Assembly: GCA_015061685.1 (NCBI GenBank)
Contig: SUWD01000004.1
Location: 62,001-126,000, forward strand
DNA: 64,000 nucleotides
Origin: Lentisphaerota bacterium
GTDB lineage: Bacteria > Verrucomicrobiota > Lentisphaeria > Victivallales > Victivallaceae
Direction: 5' to 3'
Both the position numbers and the translations under genes were made by a program. Positions 44,656 to 54,708 of this stretch are shown here, piece by piece; within the stretch, counting starts at the first letter, position 1; each line of letters starts with the position of its first letter. The notes beneath the pieces are model-generated. The model searched no databases. It saw nothing but the letters and a program-made list of their open reading frames with translations, and was not told the origin of the DNA.

Positions 44656-47600
44656 ATGGCAAATCAGTACATCCTCCCGGATAAAGTGCTTTTCTTTTCC
44701 GGAGAAACTGTTACATTCAAACTCACCGGTATCCCGCGTCATCTCAAAGGACGTGCCGTCGTCCGTACCAATATCGGCGGTAATTCAGCAAAAATCGCCG
44801 AACAGATAGAAAAAACTCTCTCCAACCGTACCCCAAAAGGCAGTGATTGGCGGGATTTCGAAATGGCACGCAATAAAGAATCCGGAGATTTCCAGATAAC
44901 TCTGCCGCTTATCGAAATCGGCGTGTTTGAGGCAAAATGCTGCTTCATTCCGGCAGATAATTCACCGGTGATCTGGCCGGAAGGAAGCAATTTCCACTTG
45001 AAAGTATCTTCCAATATCAACTTTTCCGGCAACGGAATATACAGCTGTTTCGTAAGGCAATGGGGCAAGTGGATGCACCTGCCCCACAGCCCGGAAATGC
45101 CGGATTTCAAGGTGCTTGATCAGGAAAATTTCGTCGTCGTGCCGCCGTCAGGTACTTTCCGCAATGTCATAAGCAAGCTTGACCACATTTTCGATACCCT
45201 CAACTGCCGGATACTCCAGCTGCTCCCCATCCACCCCACCCCCATGGCTTACGGCAGGATGGGACGTTACGGCAGCCCTTTTGCCGCAACCGATTATTTC
45301 GCAGTCGATCCGGCTCTTGCCGACTTCGATCCGGCGGCAACCCCGATGCAGCAATTTATCGAACTTGTCGATGCCGTCCACGCTAAAGGCGGCAGAATAT
45401 TCATGGATCTCCCCGTAAATCATACCGGATGGGCATCAAAACTCCAAAATGAACACCCCGATTACTTCATCCGGGATGAAAAAGGTAAATTCACCAGCCC
45501 CGGAGCTTGGGGGATCGTCTGGGAGGATCTCTGTCAGCTGGATTATCACAAACAGCAAGTCCATGAATTGATGGCAAAAGTTTTCCTTTTCTGGTGCCGC
45601 AACGGCGTGGACGGATTCCGCTGCGATGCCGGATACATGGTCCCCGGCGAAGCCTGGGAATATATCATCGCCAAAGTCCGACGGGAATATCCCGATACCA
45701 CTTTCCTCCTCGAAGGTCTCGGCGGCCCTCCGGCTGTACAGGAAAAACTGCTGGAAAAAACCGGACTGGACTGGGGATACTCGGAATTGTTCCAAAATTA
45801 TACCAGAGATGCGATAAATTCCTATTATCCGTATATGAATAATTCCGCCAAACGCGGCGGCACTTTGATAAATTTCGCCGAAACTCACGATAATTTGCGG
45901 CTCGGTGCCGGAGGAAAAACCTATGCCAAACTCCGCTTCATGGTCAATGCAATGCTCTCAAGCAACGGAACTTTCGGATTTGCCAACGGTGCAGAATTTT
46001 TCGCAACAGAAAAAATCGATGTCCACCAATGCGGTGCTTTGAATTTCGGCGCAGTGGATAACCTCTGTCAGCTCATCGGCAAAATAAATATCCTGCTCGC
46101 CTCGCATCCGGCATTCGGCAGCGATGCCGAAGTAAAACTTATCCAGCAGGGTCCGGGCAATGTCATCGCCGCACTGCGCAGCGGAAAAAATATCCCGGAA
46201 TTGCTGATCCTTATCAATCTCGACTGTGAACAATCTGCCGAAGTGCATTTCCCGGATATAAAATACTTTTCCGGCAGAGAACTCTTTTCCGAACGCATGA
46301 TCGATTTTTCCAATGCCGGAAACAATATGCAAAAATGCCCCCTCGATCCCGGCGAAGTCCTCTGTGTCGCTTTCGATGATTTCAAGATCCCGGAATATAT
46401 GCCGCTGCGGTCAGACGGGAAACGATCCCTGATGGCTGCCGCCATGGCTCAAAATGCCGCTTTGAATTTCACCACACTGCCACATGCCGCCAGTGCCGAC
46501 GGTCAGGAAATGTGCAAAAATCCAGAAAAATTCATCGAAAAAATTTCCGGTATCTCCCCCGCCCCCATCTCCCACTGGTATTCCCCCGCCGATTCAAACC
46601 GGATGGTCATGATCGCTCCCGGAGACTTGCTGATGATCCACGATCCGGATCCGTTTATCTGCGATCTGAAACACGATAAGGAGAATATCTGCCGGATATA
46701 CAGCTTGAAAAATGAGAGCTGTGATGAATATTTCGCCTTAATAAGAATCCCCGGAAAAAGAAAGCATATCCCGGAAAAACTGCAACTCAAAATCACCACA
46801 TTCAGCCATGACGGCGTGAAAAAATCCGATGGTTCTCTCCTGCTGCTGCCGATGCCGGATAAACAGATGATAAAACTTTCCGGACGCTGGGATGAGGCGG
46901 CAAACTGCTGTGCTTTTGCCTCCAATAACAGCGGATCTTATGCGTTATTCAGCGCCCACTGGGGGCAGATCAACAGCAAATATGATGCCATTTTAGCAGT
47001 CAATGATGAACCCGGTTTCCCGGTTGACCGGCATGTGATGTTCACCCGATGCCGGGCCTGGCTGGTGGTCGAAGAGTATTCCAGAGAACTGACGGTCACC
47101 AATCTTGAAACTTACAGCGGTCACCCCGGCAACCGGGCAAAATGGGAATTTATCCTGCCCGACGGTCACGGGGGAAGATGCTCTCTGGATGTGGAATTCC
47201 GGATGGCTTTCGATCAGAATTGCGTGGAACTGAAATTCCTCCGCAAACACCGCTCCGATGGGATTTCACCAAAGGCAAAACTCATCATACGTCCCGATCT
47301 GGAAGACCGAATAAATCATACCACCACCAAAGCTTATGACGGAGCAGAACATCTTTTCCGCAACAGCGTATCCGCCGGAGAAAGGGCTTTCTCTTTCCAG
47401 CCGGGTAAACGCAAACTCGATATGAAAGTATCTTCCGGAGAATTCCATTCCGCCCCGGAATGGAACTATATGGTCGATCTGCCGCAGGAGCGTTATTACG
47501 GCATGAGCGATAAAACTGACCTTTTCAGCCCAGGTTACTTCATCATCCCTCTGGAACAGGGCGAAAGTGTCACTTTGACCGCATCTGTCGATTGCCCGGA

Positions 47601-48813
47601 AAACAGCAGTGCCTCATTCCCGGAATTCGATTTCCCGTCAGCCCTGCCGCCGGAAAGTTTTGCCATTGATGCCCTGCAGCGTTTCATCGTCAAAAGAGAT
47701 GATCTGTCAACCGTGATCGCAGGTTTCCCGTGGTTCCTCGACTGGGGCAGAGATACCCTTATCGTTTTAAGAGGTCTGGTGAAATTCCCGGAATTTCAAA
47801 GCAAAAGTGCCGAAATCATCCGGAGATTTGCCGCTTTTGAAAAATCCGGCACCATCCCCAATATGATCTGCGGCGGCAATGATTCCAACCGGGATACTTC
47901 CGATGCTCCGCTCTATCTCATTATCGCTGTCAGAGATTATATCGCTGAAACCGGAGACCGGAACTTCCTTGACGTCAACTGCGGAAACAGAACTTTGAAA
48001 GAGATCCTCCTTTCAATTATCCGTAATTATCAAACCGGTACTCCAAACGGTATTGTTATGGATAAAGAAAGCGGCCTTATTTTCAGCCCCTCGCACTTCA
48101 GCTGGATGGATACCAATTACCCGGCAGGTTCCCCCAGAGAGGGGTATCCGATCGAAATCCAATCCCTCTGGTTCGCCGCATTGCAGTTCCTCGGAGAAAA
48201 AACTCTGGCTGAAAAAGTCCGCAACAGCGTGGAAAAATTGTTTTTTACCCGAAGTATTCCATCTGATTGTCTGCACTGTCCTCCCGGTATTCCAGCAGCA
48301 GAAGCTGTCCCGGACGATCACCTGCGGTGCAATATCCTTACGGCAATCACTTCCAAAATGGTGAACGATCCGGAAAAACAGCTCGCTATTATCAATGCCG
48401 CAGGCAAACTCCTCGTCCCGGGAGCTATCCGGACCCTGGATGATGCCAATGTGACTTATCAACTGCCGGTAAGTCATAACGGTAAATTACTCAATGATCC
48501 AACTCACCCGTATCAGGGATATTACCGGGGGGCAGAAGATACCGCAAGAAAAGTCGCTTACCACAACGGTACCGCCTGGTGCTGGCCATTTCCGGCTTAC
48601 TGCGAAGCTCTCGCCGCCGTCGGCGGAGACGGAAGCAGAAAACGGGCTTTGGCTATGCTGATGTCCGTCGCCGTATGGATGGAAAAAGGCGTCATCGGAG
48701 AACTGCCCGAAGTCGTCGATGGCAATATCCCTCATCGCAATGGCGGATGTCCGGCTCAAGCATGGAGCATTTCCGAATTTTACCGGGTTTTCAAAATTTT
48801 GAAGAAAGATTGA
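44656..48813 (+). CDS. Bifunctional GH13-glycogen debranching enzyme fusion
   Basis: 1385 residues, cytoplasmic. N-terminal beta-sandwich (~1-120), then a GH13 alpha-amylase-type barrel (~150-560): DLPVNHTGW, nucleophile Asp in GFRCDAGYM, acid Glu in FLLEGLGG, and FAETHDNLR. A middle region (~600-990) precedes the C-terminal amylo-alpha-1,6-glucosidase/GDE domain (GH133, ~1000-1385): VIAGFPWFLDWGRDT, SGTIPNMICGGN and GTAWCWPFPAY. The combination parallels eukaryotic debranching enzymes, in which one site transfers maltosyl groups and the other cleaves the alpha-1,6 branch. The start overlaps the preceding gene's GGAG. Glycogen mobilisation is the likely role. Confidence 0.87.
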   Translation: MANQYILPDKVLFFSGETVTFKLTGIPRHLKGRAVVRTNIGGNSAKIAEQIEKTLSNRTPKGSDWRDFEMARNKESGDFQITLPLIEIGVFEAKCCFIPADNSPVIWPEGSNFHLKVSSNINFSGNGIYSCFVRQWGKWMHLPHSPEMPDFKVLDQENFVVVPPSGTFRNVISKLDHIFDTLNCRILQLLPIHPTPMAYGRMGRYGSPFAATDYFAVDPALADFDPAATPMQQFIELVDAVHAKGGRIFMDLPVNHTGWASKLQNEHPDYFIRDEKGKFTSPGAWGIVWEDLCQLDYHKQQVHELMAKVFLFWCRNGVDGFRCDAGYMVPGEAWEYIIAKVRREYPDTTFLLEGLGGPPAVQEKLLEKTGLDWGYSELFQNYTRDAINSYYPYMNNSAKRGGTLINFAETHDNLRLGAGGKTYAKLRFMVNAMLSSNGTFGFANGAEFFATEKIDVHQCGALNFGAVDNLCQLIGKINILLASHPAFGSDAEVKLIQQGPGNVIAALRSGKNIPELLILINLDCEQSAEVHFPDIKYFSGRELFSERMIDFSNAGNNMQKCPLDPGEVLCVAFDDFKIPEYMPLRSDGKRSLMAAAMAQNAALNFTTLPHAASADGQEMCKNPEKFIEKISGISPAPISHWYSPADSNRMVMIAPGDLLMIHDPDPFICDLKHDKENICRIYSLKNESCDEYFALIRIPGKRKHIPEKLQLKITTFSHDGVKKSDGSLLLLPMPDKQMIKLSGRWDEAANCCAFASNNSGSYALFSAHWGQINSKYDAILAVNDEPGFPVDRHVMFTRCRAWLVVEEYSRELTVTNLETYSGHPGNRAKWEFILPDGHGGRCSLDVEFRMAFDQNCVELKFLRKHRSDGISPKAKLIIRPDLEDRINHTTTKAYDGAEHLFRNSVSAGERAFSFQPGKRKLDMKVSSGEFHSAPEWNYMVDLPQERYYGMSDKTDLFSPGYFIIPLEQGESVTLTASVDCPENSSASFPEFDFPSALPPESFAIDALQRFIVKRDDLSTVIAGFPWFLDWGRDTLIVLRGLVKFPEFQSKSAEIIRRFAAFEKSGTIPNMICGGNDSNRDTSDAPLYLIIAVRDYIAETGDRNFLDVNCGNRTLKEILLSIIRNYQTGTPNGIVMDKESGLIFSPSHFSWMDTNYPAGSPREGYPIEIQSLWFAALQFLGEKTLAEKVRNSVEKLFFTRSIPSDCLHCPPGIPAAEAVPDDHLRCNILTAITSKMVNDPEKQLAIINAAGKLLVPGAIRTLDDANVTYQLPVSHNGKLLNDPTHPYQGYYRGAEDTARKVAYHNGTAWCWPFPAYCEALAAVGGDGSRKRALAMLMSVAVWMEKGVIGELPEVVDGNIPHRNGGCPAQAWSISEFYRVFKILKKD

Positions 48814-48820
48814 ATCCATA

Positions 48821-50323
48821 ATGAAAACTCTCCTGAAAGGTTTTGTCGCCGATGGAATAAATGAACCATCCCGGATGGCGGTTCTGGTGGAAAATGACCG
48901 GATCATCGCCGTGGAAAAAGAGTTGTACGGCAGCTGTGTCGCTGATAAAATTTATTCATTCAAAGATGAAATCATCGCTCCGGGATTTATCGATGTCCAC
49001 GGTCACAGCGATATTTCTATTTTAGCTTGCCCCGGAGCAGAAAGCAAACGGCGTCAGGGTGTCACCTGCGAAATAACCGGAAACTGCGGATTATCCCCCT
49101 TCCCTCTGACCGGGAAAAACCGGGAACATCTGGAACACCTTTACGCCAATTACGGCATCCCTTTGACGTGGGAAAATTTTCCGGAATACAAACAAACCCT
49201 CGCTGATAAAAAAGTAAATTTACGCACCTTTTCCCTCTGCGGACACAATACCCTGCGGGCAGCCGTCGCCGCATACGACACGCAAGAATTATCACCTAAA
49301 CAGAAACTCGAAATGGCTGTTTTGCTCGAAAAAAACCTCGCCGCAGGAGCAAAAGGATTGTCCACCGGATTGCTCTATACCCCCGGATGTTTCGCTGATG
49401 CTGACGAAATTACCGACCTGATGAGAATTCTGGCAAAATATAATGCCGTATATGCCACTCACTTGCGGAGCGAAGGTGATCACCTCGTGGAAAGTTTGCA
49501 GGAAACTCTTGACGCCGCACTTGCTTCAGGCTTGACCAAACTCCAGATAAGTCACCTGAAAACCGCCGGTAAAGATAACTGGCACAAACTTGATGAGGTC
49601 TTGGAATTGATCAATCAATATCGCAATGAGGGCATCGACATCCGGTTTGACCGATACCCCTATGTGGAAAGTCAAACCATGTTGAGCGTGATCCTCCCCC
49701 CGCCATTCGATACCATGCCCGATAGAGATATAACGATCGCTCTGCAAGATGAAGCTGCCCGGGAAAAAGTTCGCAATTCCCTGAAAAACCGACCGGAATC
49801 CGATTGGTCAAGGTGGCGCCTGACCGGAACAAACCACCCGGAGTGGCGTAAATTCATCGGGAAAAAATATACCGAAATCCCCGGTAACAAAGTCGAAGCT
49901 GTCATTGAACAATTGACTTTTGATGCAACGACTGCCACCATCGGTGCCGCCGGTATGTCCGAAAACAATATGCTCAAAATAATCAATCACCCACTCTGTA
50001 TGCCCGGTACTGACGGTAATGCCCTGCCGGAATCGACCTGCTTCGGAACCGCCCACCCCAGAGCTTTCGGGGCAGTTGCCAAACTTATCCGGCTCAAGCT
50101 TGACAGCGGTTGTTCCATCGGTCAGGCCGTCAAATGTGTATCATCATCTCCGGCAGACTTTTTCAATCTGGAAAATATTGGAACTTTACAGACCGGAAAA
50201 AAAGCCGATATCACCGTTTTTTCACCCGATGATATCGACTCTGATGCTGATTTCATTGATCCGCACCGCTTTGCCAAAGGCATCACGATGACCATGCTGG
50301 ACGGCATCGCCGAATTTTATTGA
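48821..50323 (+). CDS. N-acyl-D-amino-acid deacylase (D-aminoacylase) family amidohydrolase
   Basis: 500 residues. Metal-dependent amidohydrolase: metal ligands in FIDVHGHSD, EITGNCGLSPFP, ATHLRSEGDH and LQISHLKTAG, plus the MPGTDGNA Asp near the C terminus. The NCG Cys, which often bridges metals, is present. The family removes N-acyl groups from D-amino acids or dipeptides, for instance during cell-wall peptide recycling. A weak ribosome site (AAGAAAGA) precedes the ATG, 7 nt after the debranching gene. It overlaps the convergent coiled-coil gene by 7 nt. Confidence 0.9.
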   Translation: MKTLLKGFVADGINEPSRMAVLVENDRIIAVEKELYGSCVADKIYSFKDEIIAPGFIDVHGHSDISILACPGAESKRRQGVTCEITGNCGLSPFPLTGKNREHLEHLYANYGIPLTWENFPEYKQTLADKKVNLRTFSLCGHNTLRAAVAAYDTQELSPKQKLEMAVLLEKNLAAGAKGLSTGLLYTPGCFADADEITDLMRILAKYNAVYATHLRSEGDHLVESLQETLDAALASGLTKLQISHLKTAGKDNWHKLDEVLELINQYRNEGIDIRFDRYPYVESQTMLSVILPPPFDTMPDRDITIALQDEAAREKVRNSLKNRPESDWSRWRLTGTNHPEWRKFIGKKYTEIPGNKVEAVIEQLTFDATTATIGAAGMSENNMLKIINHPLCMPGTDGNALPESTCFGTAHPRAFGAVAKLIRLKLDSGCSIGQAVKCVSSSPADFFNLENIGTLQTGKKADITVFSPDDIDSDADFIDPHRFAKGITMTMLDGIAEFY

Positions 50324-53300
50324 CCCTGTTTGCCGTTGTCCTGAATACTTTTCAGCAGGATCTTCACCGCCGCCGACGGTTTGCTCTGTTTTTTCAATTT
50401 ATCCAATTCCTGATTCACGCCGATCCACTCCACCGGGATCTTGGCTCCGGCACTCTGCTGGGCGGCACGCATAGCATTTTCCATATCATTTTCACTCAAG
50501 GCGATCAACGCCCGGATCACCATGGCATTGCGACTGACCTGATTGAATTCCAATGACTCTTTCGCCGCCGAAGCATTACCGGCACGCCACTGGGCAAACG
50601 CCAGGAGCGGCAAATACTCCGGATGATCATCTTCCATGATCTTCTTGTAATACCATGCCGCAGAGAGCCAATCTTTATTCAATTCCGCTTCTCTGGCGGC
50701 ACCTGCCATAAAACGTACCAATTCCCGGCGTTGATCGAGCATCGAACCAAGAACTTTTTCCAGATCCGGCACCGGAGCTGCCCCCAACTGGCGGGCCTTT
50801 TCATAGGCAATCACCGCTTCCCGGCGGCGGTCGGTGATCGAATTTGAAAGCAATCGTGCCAATTCAATCAGTATCTCGGCTGATTCCGGAGCCAACCGGG
50901 CTGCGGTCACAAGCTTTTCCTCCGCTCTCACCGGAGCCCCGCAACCGGCTTCGATCAAGGCCGCACACATCTGGATGTAGGCATTTTCCGGATGTTTTTT
51001 CAACAAGGGGTCAATGATCGATTTCGCATTGCCGAAACGCTCAAGCGAAATATAACAACGGGCCGCAGTCAATGCCAACTGTAAATTATCCGGTGCGGCA
51101 TTGTACGCTTTTTCCAAGTGCCCAATGGCATCCTTGAAACTGCCGCGGCGGAAAAACAGCATACCCAGCCGGGAATGTGCCAGAGCAAACTCCGGATCAT
51201 TGGTCAATGCCTGACGGTAATTCCAGATAGCCAATTCATCTTTGCCATTTTTTTCAGCAACAAAACCTGCTCCGGTCAACTCTGCCGGAGGACGGCTGTC
51301 TCTGATCCCGGAATAAGTCTGTTCTTTCTTTTCCTCTGCCGGACGATTTACCTGTGCAAGAAGTTTGTCCCTTTCGGCGGCAAGCTCTGCATTGAGCTTA
51401 TTCAATGCCGCAATTTCATCTTCCAAACGGTTCAAACGGGCCAGATCGACCTGATTGAGCAAGGCGGCTGCTGAAGTCTGCTGCATATTTGCCAAGTCGG
51501 TATTCAACTTGCGCAATTCTGCGATTTCGGTGCTTTTCAAATTAAGCTGACTGTTAAGCTCATTTTGGGCATTCTGCAAAGCAGTGATCAACGTTTTCAT
51601 CTTTGACTGCTCATCCTGCAAAGAGGCGATTTTAGCATTCAACGGAGTCGTGGCTTCGGAAACGGCGGCGGCGGCATCTGCGGCGGCGGCACGATATTTT
51701 TCAATCTCCAGCCGACAGGAAACATGAAGATCTTTTTTACTGTCTTTCATAGCTGCAGCAAGCTGACTGCCAAGTTTTTCCAATTCGGAATTCTGACTGC
51801 TGAGCATGACCTGCAATTCATTATTCAACCGGCGGAGACGTTGTAATTCAGCATTTTCTTTGCGTAAAGAAACCAATTCTCCGGAAAGTTTATTCCAATT
51901 TTTCTGCAAAGCCGCATATTCAACATTCAGTGTCCGCAAAGTGCTTTCAACCTCGCTGTTTTTCACTTTCAAAGCTGCCAGCTCAACCTCCCTTGCCCGG
52001 AGCTTACTCAATTCGCTCTCCACATTTTTAAGACGCTCAACCTCTTTTGCCCGGGCTTCCAATTCCACAAGCTTGCGGCGGGCATTCTCAAATTCAGCGG
52101 CACGGCTGCGTAAAGCAGACAATTCACTTTCCATACGGGAATAAGCAGATTTCATTTCCGCACTCAACTGCTGCTCCTTTGCCAGTGTACTTTTGAGCTG
52201 ATCCAGCTCCATCAAACGCAATTTTGCCCTTTCCAATTCAGCCTGATGCGGTCGGGCCGCCTCCAAAAGCGAACGGTTTTCCCGGTTTTCTGCGGCAAGA
52301 GCTTTGAAATCCCGTGAAAGCTGCTCATACTGCGTTTGAAACTGCAACAATTTATTTATCTGCTGCTGTAATGATTTTTCTCTTTCCGATGCGGCAAGAA
52401 CTTCTGCCCGGGCTTTAGTATTTTCATCATTGACCGATTTGAGTTTACGCTCATACTCGGAGAGAGCTTTTTTATCGGAATCCAATTCAGAACGTAATTT
52501 GATCAACTCATTCTGTGCCGCAAGCAGATCCTCCTCCAATTTTTTCACCGAACTGCGGGCGGCTGTGGCAGCCTGGAAGTCAGCACTGTTGCGGGTTGAC
52601 AAACGACGCTCCAAATCCTCTGCCCGATCATAAAGGCGTTTGATATCTTCTTCAAGGGTGCGGTTTCTTTCCCGCAGATTTGCCAACTCTGCGGCACTGA
52701 GTCTGGCGGCATTCTGCTCCTGCTCAAGATTCATTCTTATGGTACGGTTTTCGTTGTTGAGCAAAGTATTTTTTTCTTTTTCACCATTCAGAGTGATCCC
52801 CATGCTCTCATGCTCTTTGCGGAGATCAGCCAGACTTCTTTCCAGAACAGCATACTGTTTTTTAAATGCTTCCAACTGCACACCTGAACTCTCCAACTGT
52901 TCCCGGGCATCGGTCAATTGACCGGAAACAGAGGTCAATTTTCTTTCTGTTTCAGCTGACTTTTTCTGAACAGCGGTTAAATTTTCCGCAGTTTCGGCAA
53001 GAGTTTTCCGCAGTTTGGCAAGTTCTTCTCCTGCTCCGGTCAAATCCCTGCCGGTCTGCCGGAGACTTTCATTAGCGACTGTCAACTTATTTTTCTGCTC
53101 ATCAGCAAGAAGACGGAGTTCTGAAAGTTCGTTTTTCAACCCGGCATTTTCTTTATCCACCTCAACTTTTGCGGCAAGTGCGAGATCAAGCTGTTTGAGC
53201 AACTCATTTTTTTGGGTCTCCAAAGCGGCAGTCTGCACCTCCAAACCGGCAATGCGGGACCTTGATTTCTGCAATTCTCCCTGCAGCTCGGCGTTTGCAG

Positions 53301-54708
53301 CAGCACCGGATGTTTCACCTTTTTTTGCTGCCGCCAATGCCGCCAATGCGTCTGCCATCTCTTTTGCAGCCGCAGCTTCTCTGGCAGAAGCAACTGCTGC
53401 TGCCTGCCGGGATTCAACTTCCTTTGCTGCGGCATCCTCGGCGGCTTTACGGGCAATGGCCTCCTTTGCTGCAGCATCTTCAGCAGCTTTGCGGGATGAA
53501 GCAAGAGCATTACGCAGAGAAGCCAATTCAATTTCCATTGCTGAAACACTGCTGTTTTTTACAGCAAGTTCCTGTTTCAAACGGGCAATCTCATCTGTCT
53601 GCTCTTTTACAACATTTTCCGCAGAGGCGATCCGGGTATTCAAAGAAGTGATCTGCTCCTGCAATCCGGTATTGGTATTTTGCAAATTACTGCCCTGCTG
53701 ACTCAATCCGGCATTTTGCTGATTCAATTCTGCGATTCTGTTATTCAACACGGAAATCTGATTTTTTTGAGTTTCGACTTGGGTATTCAACCCCTTGATT
53801 TTGACCGTCAATGTCTCAATTTCCCGGACTTTTTCCAGAAGATCAGCGATTTGTTTATTGGAGTTGAGCAACTCTTCATTGCGGCGTTTCAACAGATCTT
53901 CAAGAGCATTTTTTGCCAGACCGCTCATCCGGGCATTCTCTTTTTCAATTTTGAGCTGCTGCTCCAAACTGGTCAACTGCTTGCTGACACGCTCAATATT
54001 CATCCTTTCATCCAGAAGCTTCTGCTCCAGAAGCACGATCCGCTCATCCGGACGTTTCAGCTCCTCCTGCAAGGCCTTGAAACGTTTTTCCAGAAGCAGA
54101 TAGCGGTCAGTAGCCACTTTCCGGTCTCGAAGCAATGCGGCTATTTCAGATTCAAAATTGCGTTGTCTCTGCAATTCTTTGTTAAGTTTACCGTTATTGA
54201 CCCGCAATTCAGCATTTTCCACCCGCAGTTTTGCCATCTCTTTTTCATTCGCTGATGAAACAGCTGTTATCGGAGTGTAGTGATTCTTTCCGGCAGGAGA
54301 TACCGGAGTGTAGCTGTTTCTGGAGCCACCGGAATTATTGCCGGAAGTCCGGGAATTTTGGTTGTTTGAAGAAGCCGCCGGTGTTTCCGTTTTGCCGGTA
54401 TTTTGCGGAGTTCCTGATTCATTGAGCAAACGTTTCAACTCGGCGATCTGCCGGTCACAATCACGCAAACGGTCTGCGATCACCCGCTGGTTCCAATCCG
54501 GACGGGCGGAACGCACCGCCTGATAATTTTTCCTCGCTTTTTCAAAGTATCTCAAAGCATCTGTATAATTACCTCTTTCCCGGCGTGCCTCACCCTGTTC
54601 AAAATTGGTATAACCTGCCCGCCAGGAGTCCCACGGAGAGGGAGCGGCCGCCAAAATCAGACAACTTGAAACAATCAGTGCCGCCCACAGAAATTTCCCC
54701 TTTTTCAT
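50317..54708 (-). CDS. Giant periplasmic coiled-coil protein with TPR ends
   Basis: 1463 residues. Signal peptide (to about residue 22, LAAAPS), a short TPR-like segment (GEARRERGNYTDALRYFEKA), a Ser/Asn/Gly-rich linker (~100-150), about 1000 residues of heptad coiled coil rich in Leu, Glu, Lys and Ala, and a C-terminal run of TPR repeats (~1170-1450, including AIWNYRQALTNDPEFALAHSRLG). Coiled coils and TPR suggest a structural tether or scaffold across the periplasm; no enzymatic motif is seen. SMC was rejected because there is no Walker motif and there is a signal peptide. It overlaps hflX by 4 nt. Confidence 0.75.
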   Translation of the reverse strand: MKKGKFLWAALIVSSCLILAAAPSPWDSWRAGYTNFEQGEARRERGNYTDALRYFEKARKNYQAVRSARPDWNQRVIADRLRDCDRQIAELKRLLNESGTPQNTGKTETPAASSNNQNSRTSGNNSGGSRNSYTPVSPAGKNHYTPITAVSSANEKEMAKLRVENAELRVNNGKLNKELQRQRNFESEIAALLRDRKVATDRYLLLEKRFKALQEELKRPDERIVLLEQKLLDERMNIERVSKQLTSLEQQLKIEKENARMSGLAKNALEDLLKRRNEELLNSNKQIADLLEKVREIETLTVKIKGLNTQVETQKNQISVLNNRIAELNQQNAGLSQQGSNLQNTNTGLQEQITSLNTRIASAENVVKEQTDEIARLKQELAVKNSSVSAMEIELASLRNALASSRKAAEDAAAKEAIARKAAEDAAAKEVESRQAAAVASAREAAAAKEMADALAALAAAKKGETSGAAANAELQGELQKSRSRIAGLEVQTAALETQKNELLKQLDLALAAKVEVDKENAGLKNELSELRLLADEQKNKLTVANESLRQTGRDLTGAGEELAKLRKTLAETAENLTAVQKKSAETERKLTSVSGQLTDAREQLESSGVQLEAFKKQYAVLERSLADLRKEHESMGITLNGEKEKNTLLNNENRTIRMNLEQEQNAARLSAAELANLRERNRTLEEDIKRLYDRAEDLERRLSTRNSADFQAATAARSSVKKLEEDLLAAQNELIKLRSELDSDKKALSEYERKLKSVNDENTKARAEVLAASEREKSLQQQINKLLQFQTQYEQLSRDFKALAAENRENRSLLEAARPHQAELERAKLRLMELDQLKSTLAKEQQLSAEMKSAYSRMESELSALRSRAAEFENARRKLVELEARAKEVERLKNVESELSKLRAREVELAALKVKNSEVESTLRTLNVEYAALQKNWNKLSGELVSLRKENAELQRLRRLNNELQVMLSSQNSELEKLGSQLAAAMKDSKKDLHVSCRLEIEKYRAAAADAAAAVSEATTPLNAKIASLQDEQSKMKTLITALQNAQNELNSQLNLKSTEIAELRKLNTDLANMQQTSAAALLNQVDLARLNRLEDEIAALNKLNAELAAERDKLLAQVNRPAEEKKEQTYSGIRDSRPPAELTGAGFVAEKNGKDELAIWNYRQALTNDPEFALAHSRLGMLFFRRGSFKDAIGHLEKAYNAAPDNLQLALTAARCYISLERFGNAKSIIDPLLKKHPENAYIQMCAALIEAGCGAPVRAEEKLVTAARLAPESAEILIELARLLSNSITDRRREAVIAYEKARQLGAAPVPDLEKVLGSMLDQRRELVRFMAGAAREAELNKDWLSAAWYYKKIMEDDHPEYLPLLAFAQWRAGNASAAKESLEFNQVSRNAMVIRALIALSENDMENAMRAAQQSAGAKIPVEWIGVNQELDKLKKQSKPSAAVKILLKSIQDNGKQGQ

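Noticed and set aside
50317..54708. SMC/Rad50-type ATPase
   Set aside because: Signal peptide present and no Walker A, signature or Walker B motifs.
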